Below are positions 1 to 9,266 of a stretch of 58,923 nt of DNA, piece by piece. The notes beneath the pieces were generated by a model. It searched no databases. It saw nothing but the letters and a program-made list of their open reading frames with translations, and was not told the origin of the DNA. The first letter of the stretch is position 1; each line of letters begins with the position of its first letter. This DNA comes from Glutinoglossum americanum. Lineage: Eukaryota > Ascomycota > Geoglossomycetes > Geoglossales > Geoglossaceae. The stretch is from positions 1-58,923 of the forward strand of contig JAGHQL010000173.1 in the NCBI GenBank assembly GCA_020080175.1, written 5' to 3'. Both the position numbers and the translations under genes were made by a program.

Positions 1-2343
1 CCCCTCCCAAAACCCCCACAACCACAGCCCACCCATCCCCCCCCCCCCCCCACCTCAACACCTCCTCCCTAAACTTCCCCCCTCTCTCCACATTCACGCT
101 TTCCCTCCCCCCTCCAAAAACCTCCTTCCACACCCTTCCCGCAATCGCGCGGTCAAACAGATACGAGTAGTACGTCGCACCGTACCCAAACAGATGCCCG
201 AAGAACCCCTGCCATGTCGTCCCTGGAGGTTCCTTGAAACTGGCGCTCGGAGGAGAAAACAGGGTGTGGTAGGTTTGTGTGGAGTTGAAGTCTGGAGAGG
301 AGGGGAGGGAGCTGTGGTAGGCTTGATCAAGGAGCGCGAGGACGATTTGGTGCTCGGTCTCGGTGCCGGCGAAGTGACGGTCGAGAGAGAGCTTTTCTTT
401 AATCATTTGGTAAGGCAGCCGTTGGTCCGTCTCCCAGTGTCTAGCGAATAGGGCCAGGACTTCCGGGGCACTGACAAAATGCTCCATTAGCACGGACGGC
501 AGCTCCGCAAAATCGGTGGCGCAGCGGGTGCCGGATACGTTTTGCAGAGACGTCCGGCCGAGCATGGAGTGTACTGCGTGGCCCATTTCATGGAATAAGG
601 TTTGCACATCGCGGAAGCTGAGGAGGGTGGGTCGGTCCTGGTCGGTGTTGCGGGAGAAGTCGCAGATAAGGGCAATAGTTGGAAGCTGGTATAGCTCACC
701 GGTGTGTGGGTTGCGAGCAGAAGCCATACCGTCATTAACGGCGCCTTCGGCCTCTGAAAGACTGCCCGTCTCGTGAGCAGCTTCTGCAATCTCAGATGCC
801 GATATGAGGCGTGAGCAGCGAAGAGTAAAATGAGCCGGGTTAGGGTTCTTGCCAGCGCGCTCAAAGAGGTCACAGTAGACGACGGCGATGTGGCCATCGC
901 TTTCGTCAACTATATCAAGGCGGCGGACGTCGTCATTCCAAGTTTCACCGGGCAAAGTTTCTCTGGGCACAAAGCGGATGCCGTAGAGGCGAGTGAATAG
1001 ACGGGATAAGCCTTGCATTACCGTCCCGAGAGAGAAATAGGCAGACAGGAAGTCAGGGGTACGTGTCTTGGAGCGAGAGCGAGCGAGGAGGTGGGAGATG
1101 TAATAATCTCGGTCCCAGGGGTTCAGCTGAGCCGAATCATTCCAGTTCATGGACTCCTCGCACTTCAGCCTTAGTAACTCGGACAACTCCTGTTGTACCT
1201 GCGTGGCATTATCTCGAGACAAAGCTTGCAGAAACTTGTTGACCGATTCTAGTATCGTTAGCAAACTAAACTATAGGCCTAAGCAGATACGAGCTAACCT
1301 GGAGATTTTGCCATCTTATCTGTCAGGGTCATTTCGGCAAAGCTACTATATCCAGATAACCTTGCAAGTTCGGCTCTACTCCTGAGCATCTCCTCTAACC
1401 TCTGGATCTGATCTTGTGTTGCGGTTCTGTTTGCCATATAAATCTCCCTCCTAACATCCGCATCATGCACTGTCCTCAGGGCAAGGCTTGCTGGAGCCCC
1501 AACAGTTGGCACCCTAACTCTCCCCCACTTAGTCAGCTGCCTCAATAGCACCGGATCCATGCCCCTCAGTCTACTGCTCTCAAACACGAGATGCTCCTTC
1601 TCCGGAGCCATATTATCCACAAAGCTAGAACCCAGCTGACTGATATCGTTCGATAAATCAATGAACTTTTGCCTCTCAGCCGGTGGTAGATCGATGGCAG
1701 ATTTCGAGAAATCCTTGATCAATATTTGCGCCACCACTTTCTCCTCCTCGCTCCATGAACCCCAGACTTCAGGATCCGTTGCAGCGCGCTTGAGTTGTTC
1801 GTTCAAACCAGTTGTCGTGTTCAGTACGTTCATGTACTCGAACATAAGTCCATACGCCTGGGTCGCAGTGGCCTGGATCTCGCGATCCGGATGCGTTGCA
1901 CGTACAAAGTCCGCGAGGTCGATCACTCGACATAGTAGGTCGCTCAGCCGATCAAGATCCCTAGCTATTGCCCTATACCCTTCAACTGTGGAAGCCCCTA
2001 GTACTTTTGTTACAATCTTCCGTGCCTTCTGTAGTGTAACTGCTGCAAATTCTCGGAAACCCTCAGGGTGCGTAAGATACTTGTTCATGAATAGTCCCAC
2101 CGGGCGAGTTGGTAGCCCTGCTGGGCGCCGCTGCGAAAACTCTTGCCAGAAAGGCTGAGAGTCAAAGATCTGCCGTAAAGTCTGGTCATCCCGAGATGAC
2201 CCCGGAGCTGTGTAGCTAGCCAGAGGAAGTCGAAAGTCTTCGGAAGGAGCAGCAGCAACATTGACCAGACTTCTCTGGACACGCCGCTGGCGAGATATAC
2301 AGGTAGGGCATATCCATCTTCGAGGTCTAAACGCCTTGATCAT
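1..2343 (-). CDS. OCT1: Mitochondrial intermediate peptidase Oct1, partial at left edge
   Basis: M3-family zinc metallopeptidase of the mitochondrial matrix. In this family the enzyme removes an octapeptide from precursors already cut by the general processing peptidase. Exons lie at 1299-2343 and <1-1248, with an intron at 1249-1298 (donor GTTAGC, branch GCTAACG, acceptor TAG). About 764 residues are present. The zinc motif HEMGH is encoded at 578-592 (about residues 568-572), followed by the downstream glutamate region ([12 protein letters not shown]). The C-terminal [19 protein letters not shown] and EVLRWGGG signatures are visible, so only about 20 residues are missing past position 1. 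I chose the ATG at 2343: the frame is open further upstream but has no ATG there, and this start gives an Arg-rich presequence ([20 protein letters not shown]). It diverges from the MICOS gene over about 200 bp. A run of 15 G on the coding strand encodes the glycine run. Family assignment is very secure. Confidence 0.95.
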
Positions 2344-2544
2344 TCCCAATGTTGTGCTGGAACTCGATTGGAGTCGTGTCGCCACAATCCTTCAAGTCCT
2401 AAATTTTGCCGCATAATTATGTGCCAAGCCTTTTCACAACTCGGTACGTAGCTCTCCTACATCCTCCGAGCCTTCAAAAACCAAGATCAACTCACGAGAT
2501 CAACCTCCCAGCACGTTCACTTCTCAACGAAGGCCAATTGGTAT
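2344..2544. promoter_or_regulatory. Divergent promoter OCT1 / MIC26
   Basis: This 201-bp stretch separates the start codons of two divergent genes for mitochondrial proteins and must hold both 5' leaders and core promoters. I see no clear TATA box. Shared control of the matrix peptidase and the MICOS subunit is inference from the arrangement alone. Confidence 0.5.
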
Positions 2545-3371
2545 ATGGCATTCAGGCCATTACTACGACGGGTTTGTCTCTCTAGATCTCCCCACTAAAC
2601 ACGTCAATTGATAACTTTTAGCGCGCCGTCGCGGCCCTTGTCGCCGGCTCAACCCTCTTTCCTAGAAATATCGCATTTGCAGAAGCACCAGATGTATCTG
2701 TACGTCAAGCCTATAGGTGTCACCAAGTCCCACCAATTGACAGCCCCTAGCCGAGTAATAGCAAAAAGCCCATCTATGACGACTTCCGCGAGAACCCAAC
2801 ATCAAACCCAACGAATAGCCGATCTTCAGGTCCAGAGCCAGCTACTCCTCGCCGACCAACTCCTACTGACCGTCTTGCCGCTCAAATCCGCGTTGCCCGT
2901 CTCTCCCTCCATTCCCAGGCCGCCCGCGCAGAGGACTCTTTCAATGGCTTCATGTCGAGACTGCTGGATATAGAATCCAATTTTACAAACACCGTGGCCT
3001 CCTTAGCTCCGCCAAAAGAATCAGGCGAGAAATTGCTTCCGGGCGTCCTGTACACGCTCGTATCTTCGATGGCTGGTTCAATTGTCGCTCGTAACCGCAA
3101 CATACTGGTCCGAGGCATCTTCCCTGTCGCCGTTGGTGTCGGCGCGGGTTGGGTGTTCCTGCCTATAACAATGCGTAATGTCGGGGATCTGGTATGGCGG
3201 TGGGAGGAGAAGGTGCCGGCCATCAGTGAAACACATCTGAGGGTACGGAACAGCACGGAGCATGCATGGCATATGACGAAAACGCATTGGGATCTTGGGG
3301 TCAATAGAATCAGCGAGTTCGTTAGTGATGGGAGGGAAAAAGTACAAGAGTGGGTGAGGAAAGGGAAATGA
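2545..3371 (+). CDS. MIC26: MICOS complex subunit, MIC26/MIC27 (apolipoprotein O-like) family
   Basis: Predicted inner-membrane subunit of the MICOS complex, which shapes crista junctions. Exons are 2545-2571, 2622-2699 and 2751-3371, giving 241 residues. Both introns (50 and 51 nt) end in TAG and keep frame. The short first exon encodes the basic start MAFRPLLRR, followed by a hydrophobic stretch (AVAALVAGSTLFP) that looks like a mitochondrial targeting or anchor segment. A proline- and serine-rich linker follows. The C-terminal two-thirds has the apolipoprotein O-like pattern: helices around LLDIESNFTNTVASL, a Gly-rich membrane segment (VLYTLVSSMAGSIVARNR), a second one (GIFPVAVGVGAGWVFLP), and a charged tail ending EWVRKGK. 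Whether it matches yeast Mic26 or Mic27 more closely cannot be settled by eye. Confidence 0.85.
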
Positions 3372-3772
3372 GCTGTGGACCTGTAGTATATCGAGGGTTT
3401 CTTTTTTGAGTGGAGCGGACTAAAGACTGGATGCTCCACCACCACGCTTCACATTTCCGCTTTTTCCGCCTCATGTTGTACCGGTGTAGACAACTGTAAG
3501 TTCCTTTGCATCAAAAGTCTCGGTATCTCCTTCTATTTTTCTCTCTATTATCTTAGATCGATGGTTTTTGTGAGGGAAAATTAAAGAACCCTCATATTTC
3601 AGGAGTCTAAACTAAAGGTAGCCAAGAAAGAGATGGTTGCACACCCAAGTCAACGCGACAACGCCCGAGAAAAGTACTCTACATGCCCACCCGGCAACCG
3701 CTGCCGTATATCCGTCCCGGTAACAACATGAACGTACGTAAATTAAATGGAAAACTAGCAGCACCCTCTCCT

Positions 3773-5021
3773 CTACTCTTTCTTCCTATCCTTCTCTGGA
3801 GATCCTGCCGTCCCTCTTGGTGGTGGCGGTCCCCCCATTTTCGGCGGTGGCGGAACCTCCTTATTCAACTTCGATTCCACCACGTAGTCCTCCTCCCTGC
3901 TCCTCTGCTCACCTTCCCTGAAATAATCCTCCATCGCCTCACTCGGGTTCATATGGTGATGCGCGCGTGGCTTATGTTTTGCCACAGGGCCACGGCTCGA
4001 TGTCCTCGGGGGTGGCGGTGGATCGAAGGAGGAGATCTGGGAGGCGGGGATAAGGAAGGTTGGCTGGGGAGTTTGAGTGGATGTTGGGGGGCCTTCGTGG
4101 GAGAGGCGCGCAGATTCAAAGAGAGTTTCTCCGGGTGCCTGGGGGGGTTCCTGTAGGGGTGCGGGGAGGCGGTGGAGTGCACCAAATCCGAGGACGCAGC
4201 CTAAAGCGCCGGAGCCGCCCCAGTGGCGGGAGGGGGTGATTGTTAGGGAGCGGGTGACGTTGTATTCGTGGTTGTAGACATAGAGCCGAAGGGGGCGCTC
4301 GAGATACTTTAGGAGGAGTTGTATTAGTTTTTGGTCTCCGTTGAGCATATATGCCCGTATATGTAGGTATACGTCACGCGAATAAAAGGAAACAGAGGGG
4401 GAAACAAACATCTTCAACCAGTTCCCCGAGCCCAGCTTCACCACGCACAATCCCCTCCGGTGTACCTATTATATAGTCGCCATATGGCAAGAGCCCTGCC
4501 TCATCGGCGGGAGAGTTCGGCGCAACGTCGAGGATATGCCATACGTCTTCTGTTGTGGAGAGAGGGGTCCATTGGAGGGTTAGGCCTAGGGAAGCTGATC
4601 CAGCTGAGACGGGAATGTGTAATTGGCGGAATCGCTGGCCCTGAGTAGAGGTCAGTGTGGTGATATCGGACGGTATTTCTTATAATTAAACAGAAGCATA
4701 CTTTTGCGCTCCAGGTCCCCAACGTCACGGCAGAACCAGCGCAGTTCCGGACTTCCTGCGCGAATAAGTTGGGATCGGGGTCATCCTACGATGAGAACGT
4801 GTTAGCGTATATAAGGGAGAAAAATACATATATCAGAACGATATAGTACGGACAATCTGTCTCCCATTGATCTCGCATATAAAATCAAACCATGGTTCAA
4901 TGGCCAATTCAGGGCTCTTGTTTCGCAGGACCTGGAAGCCGAAACCGCCATAACCTCCTGAGGACTGGGGGTTGGGGTCGGAGTCTAGGCGGGATATGAA
5001 GTTGTTCAAAACCCGGAACAT
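3773..5021 (-). CDS. GRH1: GRASP55/65-type Golgi protein (Grh1 homologue)
   Basis: Peripheral Golgi/ER-exit-site protein with tandem PDZ-like GRASP domains; family roles are Golgi organisation, COPII-linked trafficking and unconventional secretion. Exons are 4854-5021, 4702-4785, 4410-4640 and 3773-4306, giving 338 residues. Landmarks are YGGFGFQVLRN and the acidic PDPNLFAQEVRNCAG in the first PDZ unit, then VWHILDVAPNSPADEAGLLPYGDYI and RPLRLYVYNHEYNVTR with WGGSGALGCVLGFGALHRLP in the second. The tail (from about residue 210) is proline-rich and disordered. The N-terminus starts MF, as in other fungal GRASPs, instead of the animal myristoylated MG. It would be a NatC acetylation substrate, as reported for yeast Grh1. 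Intron 1 uses donor GTCCGT. Intron 3 (4307-4409) ends AAAG after an ACTAATAC branch site; that junction is chosen because it restores the conserved LVED-YLERPLRLYVYN join. Confidence 0.92.
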
Positions 5022-5334
5022 ATTTTATTTAGGTTGGTGTATTAAGTAGGAGAATATGAAGGTCATGGATTGTTCGGTGAAGGTGGTCATAGCTTCAACG
5101 AATTTGATATCACGTGGTAGCTCTTTTTGAGATTTATATTTTAACAAGAACCCTCCACCCATGATATAGTCTCGAGATAAAATTAGCCGTACATCTTTTT
5201 TTAAGCTATACCCCAAGCCTCAATTCCAGAGTTATTGCGGAAATAAAGTAGAAAAACGAAAGTTAGCAGAGCAGGAGAAGGGGATTTACAGGCATTTGTT
5301 GTCATCGATAGCCTTGCAGCATATCGGAGCTACG
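5022..5334. promoter_or_regulatory. Divergent promoter GRH1 / TGS1
   Basis: A 313-bp head-to-head interval between the GRASP and TGS1 start codons. It is AT-rich and shows no confident binding motif to my reading. Confidence 0.45.
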
Positions 5335-6627
5335 ATGGCAGACAGCCTTCCTCCAGACGGCTGTCACCACTACACGGATCTGGGAGAAGTACCATGGGAC
5401 ATCCAAAAGTTCTAAAACCACACCCCTAAGCCCATCTATCATGCTCTAACAAAAAAAAACCCCAGATACTGGCAACAGCGCTACAGCATCTTCTCCCGCT
5501 ACGACGAAGGAATATGGATGACCGACGACGCCTGGTTCGGCATCACCCCCGAACCCGTAGCAAAGTACGCACGCCCCCTCACAACCACACCCCCACAGCA
5601 CCCCCGGAACCCCAAATCCAAACCCAAACCCAAAAGAAAGGGGAAAAAAAAAAAAAACTAAACTCTCCTCCCCCTCTAGCAAGATCGCCGAGCACCTCTC
5701 CCGCGCCCCGGAGGAAGCAACGACGGTGATAGACGTCTTCGCCGGGGCGGGCGGCAACACGATAGCCTTCGCCCGGTCCCCCCGCTGGGAGAAGGTCGTC
5801 GCGATCGAGAGGGATCCCCGGGCTATCGCGTGCGCGAAGCACAACGCTGAGATCTACGGCGTGGCGGATAAGATCCAGTGGATTGCGGGGGACTGCTTCG
5901 AGATCTTGCGGAACGAGACGTATTTGTTTTTTGAGCTTAAGCGGCCGTGCGTGGTTTTTGCCAGCCCGCCGTGGGGAGGTGAGTCGACCTGGGTTTCATT
6001 TTTTTTTTATTTTTGTTTTTTATCCTTCTCTTCCTTCCTTAGTCTTTAGGGGGGTGATTTTAGGGGGGCGGGGGATAGATATATATATCCCACCGCATGT
6101 TCAGGAAATATGGGTTTTTATTTTTAATTTTTTTTTTTGGCTCACCTGTGTTTTTGTTGTGAAGGGCAAGGATACAGGTCCGATTCGATATTCAATCTCT
6201 CGACCATGCAGCCATATTCGATTGTCGAAATCTACGACGCCCTGGCGGTGATATGTCCGGATATAGCACTCTACCTACCCCGCACGTCTGACTTGCGGCA
6301 ACTGGCCAAATATGCGTCTGCTGATCGTAAGGTAGAGGTTATACACTACTGCATGGAGGGCGCGAGTAAGGTGAGTTTTAAGAGTGGTTCCTTTGGTGTA
6401 ATTTCTAGAATATTACGATTCCTCATTCTATGTAATCGACCCTCCCAGCATGCACAACTTTGATAGTATATTGCGCCTTGAGCTGGATTAAGTGTCCTAG
6501 TACGCCTTTTATAATATTCAAGCAACCACCCTTTTGTATCTGTATGTACAGGGGAGAGAGAGATGTGCTGATTTGCTACGGGTTCAAGGCCTTGTGCGCG
6601 TACCTCGGAAGCTTAAGCAGAGCGTAA
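5335..6627 (+). CDS. TGS1: Trimethylguanosine synthase Tgs1 (snRNA/snoRNA cap hypermethylase)
   Basis: SAM-dependent RNA (guanine-N2) methyltransferase that converts m7G caps of snRNAs and snoRNAs into trimethylguanosine caps in the nucleus. Exons are 5335-5408, 5466-5564, 5680-5978, 6165-6370 and 6589-6627, giving 238 residues; this is the minimal fungal catalytic form. Landmarks are YWQQRYSIFSRYDEGIWMTDDAWFGITPEPVA, SAM motif I VIDVFAGAGGN (about residues 74-84), the catalytic SPPWGG (153-158), IALYLPRTSDL, and the end HYCMEGASK-ALCAYLGSL. The last two introns end GAAG and TTCAAG rather than the usual CAG/TAG. These junctions were chosen because they keep frame and restore the family consensus. 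The final intron (6371-6588) contains a normal-looking TACAG 37 nt upstream that would shift frame. The start is the first in-frame ATG. The 3' end nearly touches UNG1 on the other strand. Confidence 0.9.
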
Positions 6628-6646
6628 ACCCCCTCCCCGAGGCCAC

Positions 6647-7966
6647 CTACACGCTAGCATCTCGGCTCACCTGGCCATCGTCCTGCACAGAGACATCATT
6701 AAGGGCCTCTTCTTCCTCCGAAGTGATGGCATCAATATCCTTCTTCACATCCTTAATCGAGCTATCCTTCTTGACAATTAAATCTTCCTCCGGAGGGATC
6801 TCGTCATCGAATGGGAATTCGTCGTCGACAGGTGCGGTTGGTGGTTTCTCGACAACAGCCGTGCCGAGATTCCAATCGATCTCCCCGTCAGGCCCGTATT
6901 TTTGCCGGAGCCATACGTTTGCCTTCTTGAAGTGACCGCAGTCGAACTGTGGTGTTCCTGTTAGCAAGCGATGTAACCCTAAATTAATCCCTCTTTTTTG
7001 AACGAGAGAGCGATATAGAGCCCACTTACAAACCCCCTCATCGCACTCAACGGGCTCGGATGCACGCTCTGCAGTACGTGGTGCACCCTCCTATCCACTT
7101 TCGCAACCCTTTTCGCCGCCGGTGTCCCCCAAGCCAAAAACACAACTCCTCTCGTTCTCACTTTGGACACAATCTCTATCACCCTCCCCGTAAACTTCTC
7201 CCAGCCTCTCTGAGAGTGACTGTTTGCATCATGCGCCCTCACCGTCAAACAAGTATTTAAGAGTAACACCCCATTCTCTGCCCATGGCGTCAAGAGTCCT
7301 CCGTTTTTGGGGGGAGGAGTGAAGGAAGGATAGTCCTTGCGGAGGGCAGTGTAGATGTTTTTCAGGGAGGGAGGAGCGTGGATTGGAGCGCGAACAGAGA
7401 AACAAAGGCCGTGGGCTTGGTTGTGGTTGTGGTAAGGATCTTGGCCGAGGATTACGGCTTTTACAGTGTGGAGTGGGGTATAGCGGGACCTGTATATATA
7501 TACGCACTGTTAGCCTTTCTCCTCGAGTCCATTGATGTGTGGGTTGGCGGCTTATCCTGTGAGCCTCTTCATAGTCGCCGGCGAAGGACCTTATTTCCAA
7601 ACCGGCGGAATAAAACATCACTCACCAAGAATAAATATCCTTCTCCGGTGGAAAAATCACCTTCCCTGCTTCCTTCTCCCTCTTCAAAAACCTCTTCAAT
7701 TCCAAAAAATCATTACTGACAACATCGTCCTTCAAATGTGCCAACCAGCTCTCATCCAGCGTCTCGATCTCTAACTTTAGCAGCTCTCTTTGCTCGGGCG
7801 TCAGCTTCTCTGCCCACTTCTTCTTATCAAATTTCACCCTCGGAGCCGCTCCACCAGCCGATTTAGGAGCACTGAAAAAGGACGTTATAGAGCTATTAAC
7901 TGTAGATTTTGGCTTCTTAGGGTCAGAGGCGTCGAGGGGTGCAGCTTTGCGCTTTAGGCTCGACAT
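6647..7966 (-). CDS. UNG1: Uracil-DNA glycosylase (family 1, UNG)
   Basis: Removes uracil from DNA as the first step of base excision repair, in nucleus and mitochondria. Exons are 7626-7966, 7030-7489 and 6647-6946, giving 366 residues. Landmarks are the water-activating motif GQDPYH (residues 129-134, Asp131), FSVRAPIHAPPSLKNIY, the uracil-recognition strand VLLLNTCLTVR, and the DNA-intercalating loop HPSPLSA (257-263). The N-terminus has basic clusters (SLKRK, DPKKPK) likely to act as nuclear signal, then NSSITSFF. That looks like a PCNA-binding PIP box with Asn in place of the first Gln. After the fold there is an unusually long acidic tail of about 80 residues. An open frame continues upstream of this ATG but has no ATG of its own. 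A mitochondrial isoform is therefore not shown. Confidence 0.95.
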
Positions 7967-9266
7967 TGCGGGGGGGAGTGGGAAAGCGAAGGTAAGGAGG
8001 CGAGATAGAGATAAAGATAGAGACCTTGTAGGAGACAGTTTGGGAGAGAGAAGGGAAAATAAATAGGGAAGATCTATTCGATAAAATATTCCCGGGGGGC
8101 TGGGGGAGAGGCTTTTATGGAAAAAGAGAAATGGGGGGGGCCGCAAACGCGCTGAAGTTCGCGTTCCAGTTTGACGTGTCGTGATCACGATGGCACGGGA
8201 CGGTAATTGGGAGTCACCTTGGTAAGACCTCCTATTGGCCCGAACCTCCGCTGCGCGTCATCGACGAAATTTTTTGCGAGAGATTTACAAGAGAAATTGA
8301 CTGGAATAAAAGGAGTAGCACGTAAGGGGTGGAGGCAGTGCTTAGCTATGCGTCCGCCAAGCGGTTAGTGGGGGAATCCTTCAGAGCACGTATGTATGGC
8401 TCGGGAGCACGCGTTATGAAGACCCCCTTTCCCAAGCAATGAAGAATGTATGTAGGAACCAACGCGGGTTCAACTGACGGACCGATGAAATTTATTGGGG
8501 AATTATCCTGACGTCATAGTGCCTCGTACTTGATCCCAACGGCTGACACATCTATGCAAAACCCAAACGCAGGATAATACATAGCAGCGAATAACCTCAT
8601 TTTAATATCATGACCTCGCACTGAATGTGTATGTATGTATGTATGTACATCTATGTATGTTGTACGCTCTATACCGCCCGATCTGCCTTTAAGCTGTTAG
8701 CGTTACAAATCGATCAGAGTAGGGAAGTGTCGATGCTGGGTCTTTTCTAGAATTAAGCCAGCATGTCTCCCTCAGCCAAAAGTGCGCCCTTTCCCTCAGC
8801 ACGGACAGCGTCTCCAGTGCCTCCGTAGTAAAACAAGCCATGGAAGCCTTATTAACCATGCCCAAATCCCAGTAGGACACTTCCCGTTTTCAATTATCCT
8901 CGAATTCGAAATCGCCAAGTTGGGCTAACCGCTTATTGCAGAGCAAAAGCCAACGGGAAACCCTAGGATATAATAATGCCCCTTCGCTCAGCAGTCAGTG
9001 TAATGCCAACTTTAGATCACGAGACATCGGCAAAAGCCTCAACTGGAAACTCCAGGTTACCAAACCCTTCGTTCAACAGTCCATGTAATGCCAGTCTTGG
9101 ATCACTATACAGCAGCAAACCCTGGGCTAGAAACTCCGGGTTACTAGCCCTTCGTTCAACGACCCTGGTAATACTGCGCCTGAGATCGCCTCAGATGACC
9201 CAGTAGCAACAATAAGAATGTACCGCCTCCTACAGCATCTACGAAACAGCCACCATCTCGTGAAAA
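7967..9266. other. Gene-free interval between UNG1 and TAF1
   Basis: About 1.3 kb holding the UNG1 promoter (pyrimidine-rich on the UNG1 strand near 7975-8060), a short GTAT microsatellite at about 8629-8646 and the degenerate ~84-bp tandem repeat at 8900-9215. The open frames here (for example 8689-8880 and 8976-9206) resemble no protein I know, and the repeat period breaks frame. I therefore see no gene. Confidence 0.5.
8900..9215. repeat. Degenerate ~84-bp tandem repeat, about 3.5 copies
   Basis: A motif beginning CCTTCG(C/T)TCA recurs at 8981, 9066 and 9149 (spacing 85 and 83). Each copy carries in the same order TAATGCC, a GATCAC-like block, CAGCA/CGGCAAA, and GAAACTCC(A/G)GGTTAC. A diverged half copy precedes the first (GCAAAAGCC...GGGAAACCC near 8943-8963). 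The copies are too diverged, and the period is not a multiple of three, for a coding repeat. Confidence 0.65.

Noticed and set aside
7967-8188. N-terminally extended mitochondrial isoform of UNG1
   Set aside because: The frame is open and Arg-rich upstream, but it begins at GTG and I find no in-frame ATG or splice site to supply one.
8976-9206. 76-codon open frame across the 84-bp repeat
   Set aside because: The repeat spacings (85 and 83) are not multiples of three, so copies are read in different frames.
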